A stretch of 64,000 bases of DNA, from the NCBI GenBank assembly GCA_023386555.1, contig JAEWJK010000001.1:1-64000 (forward strand). The letters are read 5' to 3'. The stretch comes from Bacteroidota bacterium (GTDB lineage: Bacteria; Bacteroidota; Bacteroidia; Chitinophagales; Chitinophagaceae). The notes under the pieces were generated by a model. The model was not told the DNA's origin. It saw nothing but the letters and a program-made list of their open reading frames with translations, and ran no database searches. Shown here piece by piece: positions 8,198-15,035 of the stretch. A program made the position numbers and the translations under genes. Within the stretch, counting starts at the first letter, position 1, and the number at the start of each line of letters is the position of its first letter.

Positions 8198-10543
8198 CTA
8201 CTTGTCATTACCATAACTGCCATAACCATAACCATAGCCATAACCATAACCGTAACCATAACCATAACCTTTTTGTTTGTGGATATCATTAACTACGATA
8301 CCAAGATTGGGTAGCTTTTTTTCCCTGTAAAGTTCATCCACCAGTTCTATCTGCGATTTAAGGGTGTATTTCTGCCGCACAACATACAGGCTAACGTCGG
8401 CAAAACCAGCCAGGAGCAGTGCATCGGTTACCACGCCCACAGGTGGGGCATCAATCACCACGTAATCGAACCGGCTTTTCAACTCTGCAAATAGTTCGCC
8501 TGTCTGTTCACTTTGGATCATCTCAGCCGGGTTAGGGGGTATGGGTCCGGAACCCACAAGGTGTAAGTTTTCCATCCCGGGCACCGGTCTTATGATCTTA
8601 TTAAGATCTTGATTTTTATTGATCAGGTAACTGCTGAGCCCATCAAAATTGTCCAGGCCCAGGTAACGGCTTAACTTAGGTTTACGAAGATCAAATTCCA
8701 GCAACGCCACCTTTCTCCCTCCGTAACTAAGCATAGCTGCAAGATTAAGTGATATGAACGATTTACCCTCGCCACTCATACTGCTGGTCACTAAAATAAT
8801 CCCGCCGCCATTCGCAGTGAACGACATATACTGCAGGTTAGTGCGCAATAAGCGAAATTGTTCCGCAATAGGGTGCCGTGGATTGCCCTTCACAACAAGG
8901 TTGTCAGCATGGTCACTGTGGCTGATTTCACCCATAACAGGCGTGGCTGTGACTGTAGTAATATCTTGTTTATTTTCAATTTTGTTATATATTAAGCTTC
9001 GACCATAAAGCATCAGTGCCGGTATAGAAATACCGGCAATCAAAGCTGCCATATATAGCAATTGTCTTCTAGGTGTAAATGGATTACGCTGCGCCTTGGC
9101 CGCATCTACAATACGGGCATTATCTATATTGGCGGCTTTACTTACAGCAGTTTCTTCCCGCTTTTTCAGCAGGTACAGGTACAGCTCCTGTTTAATGGCT
9201 TGTTGCCGGCTGAATTCAAGAAAGGTTCGCTCCTTGCGGGGTACCTGCTGCAGCTGGCTTTCAAAAGCCTGGCCACGCCTGCGAAGATTCTCACGGTTAA
9301 TCACCATACTGCGTTTGATAGTCGCGAGGTTCGAAACGATATCAGTTTTAAGTGATGCGATTTGCACATTCAGCCGCTGTACAATAGGGTTATTCTCGGT
9401 TGTAGTTTGCAGCTGCCGGTCTTTATCCAGTTGCAGGGTATTATACTTTTCAACAAGCATGGCAAAGCTGGGATCCTGTACAACAAGGCCCGCGGGTATG
9501 GTACGATTTGAATTATTCTCATCTGCAAGATACTCCTGCAGGTTATTAATAATGGCTATCTGAACCTCCTGTGCACTCAGCTCCTTGAAATATTCACTGC
9601 TGTTTTGAAGAAGTATCTCTCCCTGTGCACTCATATTGGTCAGCTCATTATTTCGCCGGAATTGCTCTATATCCCGTTCAACATCCCCCAGTTCCTGGGT
9701 TACATAAACCAGCCGGTGATCAATAAAGTTAATGGTACTGTCAGCTATCCGGTTTTTATCCTCGGTGTTCATCTGGTTATAAATGCGGATAAGCGTATTC
9801 AGCAGCACTTCTCCACGCTCAGGCATAGCATCGGTAAGCGTAAGATCAATAGTACTCACGGTCTTTCCCGTTACCGCAACAGTTAGTGCAGCCTGGAAAC
9901 CTTCTACAACTGTTTCTCGGGGAAGAATCAATATTTTCACGTTCTCCTTTGGCTGCCGGGTAGTAGATTTTATCACCACCCTGCCAAATGGAAATCGAAG
10001 CGTATCCCCATAATGGCCCATACGTTCACCGTTCACACCCGTTAACACAAACTGTTGATTTCCTTTGGGTGTAAATAAAAACTCCTGGGCCTGCTTTAAA
10101 CTGTCTTCTTGTACGCCAAATAAACCAAAAACAAAAGGTAGGCTGTTGGCAAACGCCTCCGTTTCCTTTACCCTACCTTCGGTAAAATACCGTACATTGG
10201 CCTGTAGTTCATCAACCGTATTCTCCATCAGCGTACGGCTTTTCAGCAGTTCCACCTCGTTGTCTGCGCTATTGGTACCACCCAGTAAACCAAAATCGGC
10301 AAATACATCAGCACTTGAAATACCACCACCACGTTTGGTATCCTTAACCAGTAGTTTGGCCTGCACTTTATACTGCGGTGTGCTGTACCTTAGGTAAACC
10401 CAGGTGAGCGCAAATGCCGCAATAATAAAAACAACAAATAACCACCAGTAAGCTAGTACATAACTGATCAGGCGTTGCAGGCTGAAATCATTTTCCTGCT
10501 GCAGTGGCCGGGAATGAATAGGTGGAGGTGTATCTGGGGTCAT
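8198..10543 (-). CDS. wzc: Wzc-like polysaccharide co-polymerase and tyrosine autokinase
   Basis: A 781-residue protein. An N-terminal Wzz domain starts with a membrane helix near residues 29-50, followed by a long periplasmic coiled-coil region and a second helix near 490-515. The cytoplasmic BY-kinase domain has Walker A SGEGKS (590-595, K594), Walker A' FDLRKPK (D618) and Walker B VVIDAPP (D698). The C-terminus ends in eight Gly-Tyr dipeptides plus one more Tyr (residues 762-778), which is the autophosphorylation tail. Such proteins control chain length and export through Wza. It is followed 51 bases from wza. Its GC content is clearly higher than that of locus B. ATG at 10543 is the start. 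Confidence 0.95.
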   Translation of the reverse strand: MTPDTPPPIHSRPLQQENDFSLQRLISYVLAYWWLFVVFIIAAFALTWVYLRYSTPQYKVQAKLLVKDTKRGGGISSADVFADFGLLGGTNSADNEVELLKSRTLMENTVDELQANVRYFTEGRVKETEAFANSLPFVFGLFGVQEDSLKQAQEFLFTPKGNQQFVLTGVNGERMGHYGDTLRFPFGRVVIKSTTRQPKENVKILILPRETVVEGFQAALTVAVTGKTVSTIDLTLTDAMPERGEVLLNTLIRIYNQMNTEDKNRIADSTINFIDHRLVYVTQELGDVERDIEQFRRNNELTNMSAQGEILLQNSSEYFKELSAQEVQIAIINNLQEYLADENNSNRTIPAGLVVQDPSFAMLVEKYNTLQLDKDRQLQTTTENNPIVQRLNVQIASLKTDIVSNLATIKRSMVINRENLRRRGQAFESQLQQVPRKERTFLEFSRQQAIKQELYLYLLKKREETAVSKAANIDNARIVDAAKAQRNPFTPRRQLLYMAALIAGISIPALMLYGRSLIYNKIENKQDITTVTATPVMGEISHSDHADNLVVKGNPRHPIAEQFRLLRTNLQYMSFTANGGGIILVTSSMSGEGKSFISLNLAAMLSYGGRKVALLEFDLRKPKLSRYLGLDNFDGLSSYLINKNQDLNKIIRPVPGMENLHLVGSGPIPPNPAEMIQSEQTGELFAELKSRFDYVVIDAPPVGVVTDALLLAGFADVSLYVVRQKYTLKSQIELVDELYREKKLPNLGIVVNDIHKQKGYGYGYGYGYGYGYGYGSYGNDK
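8211..8269 (-). repeat. Hexanucleotide repeat encoding the (GY)n tail of Wzc
   Basis: On the coding strand GGTTAT-type hexamers (GGT/GGC TAT/TAC) repeat eight times and encode Gly-Tyr dipeptides. Because the unit is six bases, loss or gain of units keeps the frame and only changes the number of phosphorylatable tyrosines. Confidence 0.85.
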
Positions 10544-10594
10544 GTTTGATCTAAATTAAGACTAAAGATTTCTACAATTTATTAGCAGTTGCTT

Positions 10595-11380
10595 TTAAAG
10601 TCTTGAAATAATAACAGCCGCCAATGTAGCCAGCGAGCTAACTATAGATATTGTCCTTAAAGTGGTCATATCTGTAGCGGCTGCCCTTGCCTTATTGGGT
10701 TCTACATATAAAATATCATTTTGTTGCAGGTAATAATACTGGCTGGAAAACACCTTACTGTCGTTAAGATTCAAACGGGTAAATGTTTTCTCTCCTTCAA
10801 CTTCCCGGATGAGCAATACATTCTCCCGCCTGCCGAAAACCGTAAGATCGCCTGCCATTCCAATGGCATCCAGCAGGCTCACCCTTTCATTGGGTACAAT
10901 ATAATTGGCAGGCCGGGTAACCTCTCCCAGCACAGTCACCTTAAAGTTTTGCAGCCGCACACTCACAATCGGATCTTTCAGGTAAGGTGCTACCTTATTC
11001 TTCACCGCTTCTTTTACCGCTCCGGTAGTGAGGCCCTTCACTTCAATGCGACCGATTATTGGCAGATCAATACCGCCTTCTTTATCCACTAAATAAGAAT
11101 TGGGCGCAGGCGTACCAGAATTGGTAGCTCCCGATCCTACCGGCCCTGCCACTACACTGCCGCCTTGGGTATTGAAAAAGCTGCTGGCCTCTGGGTTTGG
11201 GCTGCTGATATTTACCTGCAAAACATCATCAGGTTTAATGGTAAGTACCTTGTACCCTGTATCTGTAATCCGGTAATGACTGATAGTATCCGGAATATCC
11301 CTGAAATAGGTGAACTGTCGCTGCGTACGGCACGAGGAAAAGCTCGTCCATACGATAAGAACAATTAATAGGTGCTTCAT
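10595..11380 (-). CDS. wza: Wza-like polysaccharide export lipoprotein
   Basis: A 261-residue protein starting at ATG 11380 (a TTG four codons upstream is less likely). A short signal peptide ends in a lipobox FSSC with the modified cysteine at residue 17. The polysaccharide export domain (VLTIKPDDVLQVNISSPNPE) is followed by SLBB-type segments (VTVLGEVTRPANYIVPNERV) and a C-terminal hydrophobic helix. It is shorter than E. coli Wza (about 380 residues), as is usual in Bacteroidota. It is the first gene of locus A and faces the 1.3 kb repeat-rich gap. The role is outer-membrane export of the polysaccharide with the adjacent Wzc. Confidence 0.92.
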   Translation of the reverse strand: MKHLLIVLIVWTSFSSCRTQRQFTYFRDIPDTISHYRITDTGYKVLTIKPDDVLQVNISSPNPEASSFFNTQGGSVVAGPVGSGATNSGTPAPNSYLVDKEGGIDLPIIGRIEVKGLTTGAVKEAVKNKVAPYLKDPIVSVRLQNFKVTVLGEVTRPANYIVPNERVSLLDAIGMAGDLTVFGRRENVLLIREVEGEKTFTRLNLNDSKVFSSQYYYLQQNDILYVEPNKARAAATDMTTLRTISIVSSLATLAAVIISRL

Positions 11381-11477
11381 GGTTTGAGGCAAAATAAAAG
11401 AAAAAATATTAATATGTTTGTTATCGTCCCAACTTACTGAATGTTATATTCGGTTGATGTAACCCTGTCCGTCTATA

Positions 11478-11496
11478 GCTTCGCCATCTCAGTCAC
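11478..11496 (-). promoter_or_regulatory. Motif shared by the upstream regions of both wza genes (copy 1)
   Basis: On the transcribed strand this reads GTGACTGAGATGGCGAAGC, about 100 bases before wza of locus A. The other wza has GTGACTGAGATAGGCGAAGC at 48153-48172, identical except for one inserted A. It could be a leader-RNA or protein-binding element, or a fragment of a dispersed repeat. Confidence 0.45.
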
Positions 11497-11642
11497 ATAA
11501 GCAAGCGAAGGCAAGTAGCAGAAGCCGGCAAATATAGCCTAAGCAACTGGGGGAAAAACTGCCTTTTAGTGGTATTAACTTAATTTAGTCTGCTGTTAGC
11601 TGAAGCACCGATGTTAATAGGCACCGAAGTATGATTAAATGA

Positions 11643-11735
11643 AGGATGTCATGCTGAGGCACTCAAAGCATGATTTACGGAGCAGGATGTCATGCTGACC
11701 TGTCCCGCAATAGGCGGGAGGTTCTCGAAGCATAA
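11643..11735 (+). repeat. Two GTCATGCTGA hairpin repeats
   Basis: Two copies share AGGATGTCATGCTGA (11643-11657 and 11684-11698). Copy 1 forms a 7-bp stem TCATGCT/AGCATGA (11649-11655 with 11667-11673) around an 11-base spacer. Copy 2 pairs TCATGCT (11690-11696) with AGCATAA (11729-11735); its 32-base spacer contains an inner CCCGC/GCGGG hairpin. A related element with changed but still paired stem bases lies at 62250-62274. Confidence 0.8.
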
Positions 11736-11892
11736 TTTTACATACTGTATAAAGTGAACCGTCTGAATATTATACAACCAGGCTCCAGAATAGATTTCTA
11801 TTTAGATATCTAAAGCAAGTCCACCTCAGGAGATGTACTGTACAAGCTAACTGCACATGAAGCTATCTTAGGACTAGGCAGACTGCAACCGT

Positions 11893-11992
11893 CCTTATAG
11901 CAACCTTATACTTACCTTATACCTGCCCTTATAGTTACCTTATATTAACCTTATACTTAAGCCGGGGCTAAGCCGATGTAAGCCGATATAAG
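11893..11992. repeat. 11-bp direct-repeat array (CCTTATACTTA-type), copy 1
   Basis: Six units starting CCTTATA lie at 11893, 11904, 11915, 11927, 11938 and 11949, i.e. 11, 11, 12, 11 and 11 bases apart. They continue in phase as AGCCG-type units at 11960, 11971 and 11981. The best unit is CCTTATACTTA. The period is close to one DNA helical turn. The same unit recurs in phase at 48988-49042. Confidence 0.85.
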
Positions 11993-12213
11993 TTTATAAA
12001 ATTTGGCTCCGGCTGTATTTACGCTTGCTCGTCACCGATCAATAAAGGCCAGTTTGAACAATTAAGTTCCCTGCCAGTCCATTGTATCTTAAGCCATAGT
12101 CCCTTCCTATCCTCGTCATACATGATCGCTTGCCGGCTTCATTTTTAAATGTGTTTCACACACCATTCACACAAATTCAAATACATAATGTGAAACATAA
12201 ACTATTTACCGCT

Positions 12214-12676
12214 ATTGTTTGCCTGCAAACAATCCCTCTGTGTTCTCTGCGTTTAGCATCTTAAACTGTCAGCAAGCCAGCCCTCCCTTACAGCAACTTA
12301 AACATTCAACCTCCAAACCTTATTCTCTGCGTTAACCTCCTTGCATTTTGGGTCGCTGTCCAACAAATATTCGTGCATTAAATTCAACTCATTGTTTGCC
12401 TGCAAACAATCCTCTGTGTTCTCTGCGTTAGCATCTTAAACTGTCAGTAAGCCAGCCCTCCTTTACAGCAACTTAAACATGCAACCTCCAAACCTATTCT
12501 CTGCGTTAACCTCTCCTTGCGTTTTGGTCACAGGCCAACAATTCAACTCATTGTTTGCCTGCAAACAATCTCTCTGTGTTCTCTGCGTTTAGCGTCTTAA
12601 ACTGTCAGCAAGCCAGCCCTCCCTTACAGCAACTTAAACATTCAACCTCCAAACCTATTCTCTGCGTTAACCTCCT
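12214..12676 (+). repeat. Three tandem copies of a 159-177 bp intergenic repeat
   Basis: Copies begin at 12214, 12391 and 12550, each with the palindrome ATTGTTTGC-CT-GCAAACAAT. Each continues with CTGTGTTCTCTGCG, CTTAAACTGTCAG, AAGCCAGCCCTCC and a final TTCTCTGCGTTAACCTC. Spacing is 177 and 159 bases; differences are small substitutions and short indels. Related palindromes occur at 59778-59798, so this is a dispersed element that has been duplicated here. Confidence 0.9.
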
Positions 12677-12704
12677 TACTTAGTAGCAACCAAACAACTG
12701 ATAT

Positions 12705-13445
12705 CTATATATACTGCCAAACTTTCCTCAATGGCTTCAGTATAATCGTATACCACTTTGGCCTCTTCTGATTATATGACCACGCTCTATAATCTTCTAT
12801 ATGGGCCTTAAACCGATTCATCAGGCTTTTATTACTATGGCCACCGGATCTCATATGCACTATCACCCTGTCTAAATGGCTTGCTTTTATGCTTTTAAAA
12901 TATAGGAATCTAACCAACAGCTCATAGTCAGCAGCACTTTTAAACCTGGTGTCGAAGCTTCCATATTTCTCATAAACAGCTCTTCTCACAAAAAAAGTGG
13001 GATGAGGTGGCATCCATCCAAACAAAAGATTTCTCCTGTTATACTTCCCAGATTTCCACACACGGGTTACTGGATATTTCCTGTCCGGATTAAAATAGAT
13101 CAGGTCAGCATACAATGCATCGCAACCTGTTTCTTCAAAATGATCTACTACATCTTTTATTACTTCCGGATCTGGATAGTAATCATCTGAATTTAATATG
13201 CCAATAATATCACCAGTTGTATGCTGAATACCCTTATTCATGGCATAATATATTCCCTCGTCAGCATCACTGAAAACTTTAGACACATGTGGGAAATCTT
13301 TTACGATGTCTAATGTTTCATCAGTTGAAGCACCATCAATCACAATATGTTCAATATTGGGGTAAGTTTGAAATTCTACAGATAACAATGTTTCTTTTAT
13401 TGTTTCCGCACTATTATATGTAGCTGTGATGATACTAACCTTCAT
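12705..13445 (-). CDS. Glycosyltransferase family 2 (WcaA-like)
   Basis: The 246-residue protein has the GT-A start VSIITATYNSAETIKETLLS, the acidic IDGASTDETLDI segment and an LNSDDYY metal-binding DxD equivalent, followed by HPTFFVRRAVYEKYGSFD, the usual acceptor-side pattern. Length and motifs match small GT2 enzymes that add single sugars to lipid-linked oligosaccharides. It is the last gene of locus B before the repeat-rich gap and is separated by 50 bases from the acetyltransferase gene upstream. ATG at 13445 is the start. Donor sugar unknown. Confidence 0.88.
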   Translation of the reverse strand: MKVSIITATYNSAETIKETLLSVEFQTYPNIEHIVIDGASTDETLDIVKDFPHVSKVFSDADEGIYYAMNKGIQHTTGDIIGILNSDDYYPDPEVIKDVVDHFEETGCDALYADLIYFNPDRKYPVTRVWKSGKYNRRNLLFGWMPPHPTFFVRRAVYEKYGSFDTRFKSAADYELLVRFLYFKSIKASHLDRVIVHMRSGGHSNKSLMNRFKAHIEDYRAWSYNQKRPKWYTIILKPLRKVWQYI

Positions 13446-13495
13446 TCTGAATTAATAAATGCCATTGATGTGGCTTAACCAAAAATACGCTCAGC

Positions 13496-13963
13496 TTACT
13501 TATGATTATCTAATAAATATGCCGGGTTACCTGCATAAATTCCGGGCTCAATAATATCTTTCGTTACCACTGATCCTGCTCCTATTACCACATTATCACA
13601 AATCTTTACTGGCAATATAGTAGCATTTGAACCAATGCTAACATTATTGCCTACGAATGTTTGTTTCCACTTATTTGTATCTCCACCTGCTGGCTTACCA
13701 GCTGAAAAAGTATCATTAATAAACATCACACCATGCCCAATAAAACAATCGTCACCGATATCAACTAGTTCACAAATAAAACTATGAGATTGAATTTTTG
13801 TTCTGGCCCCAATAATTACACCTTTCTGCACTTCTGTAAACGGGCCAATAAAGCAATCATCGCCAATGGTACAACCATAAAGATTCACAGGCTGAACGAT
13901 GACAACGTTCTTACCAAAAGAAACATCCACTTTTATAGATATGTTCCGAATATCAGGATTCAT
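13496..13963 (-). CDS. Left-handed beta-helix acyltransferase (sugar N-acetyltransferase-like)
   Basis: A 155-residue hexapeptide-repeat protein with coils such as IGDDCFIGPFTEVQKGV, VGNNVSIGSNATI and NVVIGAGSVVTKD, ending in the typical IYAGNPAYLL. It is the same fold as the locus A WlbB-like enzyme but shorter and divergent. Relatives include FdtC- and WlbB-type 3-N-acetyltransferases of amino sugars. It overlaps the end of the second WlbA-like gene by 11 bases, which favours acetylation of the amine made via that dehydrogenase. The alternative is the final step of the FdtA/FdtB pathway encoded elsewhere in locus B. Confidence 0.75.
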   Translation of the reverse strand: MNPDIRNISIKVDVSFGKNVVIVQPVNLYGCTIGDDCFIGPFTEVQKGVIIGARTKIQSHSFICELVDIGDDCFIGHGVMFINDTFSAGKPAGGDTNKWKQTFVGNNVSIGSNATILPVKICDNVVIGAGSVVTKDIIEPGIYAGNPAYLLDNHK

Positions 13964-14999
13964 TTTTATTATAGCTTATTACTGATTGATGTATCCTTTC
14001 AATTATCTCAACGGTTTTCAATCCTTCATAAGCATTGGCCGTAGGTGGAACTCCATTTTGAATTACATCAATAAAATTATCATATACCTTATCATGGTTA
14101 CTCATACTACCGGTATAGTTACCATAATTATTTGGTTCTTTTCCTGCAGGTAAATTTTCGATGCAATAATCTTTTATGTGTTGGTATTCTAATTTATTCA
14201 AATATTCCCCTCCAATCTTTACGGTCCCTTTTTCCCCAAAGATCGTTAACGATCCTTCCATATTTTTTTGGTAACTGTTAACCGTATAATTAATAGTACC
14301 AATTAGGTTGTTTTTAAATTTCAATATCACTACACCTGAATCCTCAAATTCAATAAAACCTTTATGTGCATAGTTATTCATGAAAGAGCGAACATCTTCC
14401 ACATCTCCAAACATCCAAAATAAAAGATCAATAAAATGACTGAATTGTGTAAATAAAGTTCCGCCATCTAAAGCATTTGTCCCTTTCCACGAAGAGCTTG
14501 TATAATAATCTGCGTTGCGATTCCAGAAACAATTAAGCTGCACGCTGAAAATCTTTCCTAATCTATCCTCTTCGATTAATTGTTTAACTGCCATCACAGG
14601 TGGATTAAACCTGTTCTGTTTTACGATAGCCAGCACCTTATTATTCTCCTCTGCAGCTCCGATCATTGCCTGGCAGTCTTTCACAGTAATGGCCATTGGC
14701 TTTTCACACAACACATGAATGGCTTTATTAAGACATGCAATAGTATGCTCGGCATGCAATCCGTTTGGTGTACATATGGCAGCTACATCAATATTATTTT
14801 CCTGATTCAATAACTCTGGTATATCATAATATGCTTTTGATGCATATTGTGTAGCTAACTGATCAGCTCTTTCTTTTAGTATATCACACACAGCAATAAG
14901 CTTACCTCTTTTAGATATGTGCTGTGCATGACGTTCTGCGATTCTTCCACAGCCAATGATCACAAAATTTATCGGGGCGGTATTATCTTTTTCTTTCAC
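13953..14999 (-). CDS. Gfo/Idh/MocA-family oxidoreductase (second WlbA-like)
   Basis: This 348-residue protein parallels the locus A WlbA-like enzyme along its whole length: IGCGRIAERHAQ for NAD binding, CEKPMAITVKDC, NRFNPPVMAVKQLIEEDRLG, and DGGTLFTQFSHFIDLLFWMF. A C3 dehydrogenase acting on a UDP-2-acetamido uronic acid is the likely role. The start is GTG at 14999; no ATG exists upstream before a stop. The following gene is an overlapping acetyltransferase, repeating the wlbA-wlbB pairing of locus A in the other polysaccharide locus. Confidence 0.83.
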   Translation of the reverse strand: MKEKDNTAPINFVIIGCGRIAERHAQHISKRGKLIAVCDILKERADQLATQYASKAYYDIPELLNQENNIDVAAICTPNGLHAEHTIACLNKAIHVLCEKPMAITVKDCQAMIGAAEENNKVLAIVKQNRFNPPVMAVKQLIEEDRLGKIFSVQLNCFWNRNADYYTSSSWKGTNALDGGTLFTQFSHFIDLLFWMFGDVEDVRSFMNNYAHKGFIEFEDSGVVILKFKNNLIGTINYTVNSYQKNMEGSLTIFGEKGTVKIGGEYLNKLEYQHIKDYCIENLPAGKEPNNYGNYTGSMSNHDKVYDNFIDVIQNGVPPTANAYEGLKTVEIIERIHQSVISYNKNES

Positions 15000-15035
15000 T
15001 TTTATTTTTACAAACAGAGAAGCTGCAAGATACCT

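Larger units (their letters stand above)
11381..12704. other. Repeat-rich intergenic region between the two polysaccharide loci
   Basis: About 1.3 kb without a convincing reading frame on either strand. It holds, from the wza side outwards, a motif shared with the other wza (11478-11496), two hairpin repeats (11643-11735), an 11-bp direct-repeat array (11893-11992), a 9-bp inverted repeat TGTTTCACA/TGTGAAACA (12152-12160 and 12189-12197) and three long tandem repeats (12214-12676). The promoter of locus A should lie here, but I could not pick out a convincing Bacteroidota -33/-7 pair. No clear intrinsic terminator for locus B is visible. Confidence 0.8.

Noticed and set aside
11381..11477. 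JUMPstart/ops-type element before wza
   Set aside because: The ops core GGCGGTAGC is absent; the GGCGAAGC resemblance is too weak to claim the same function.
11893..11992. Possible CRISPR-like array
   Set aside because: Units are only 11 bases with no spacers between them and no cas genes nearby.
12214..12676. Possible insertion sequence remnant
   Set aside because: The units carry no open reading frame or transposase motif and have no target-site duplication that I can see; they look like small non-coding repeats.
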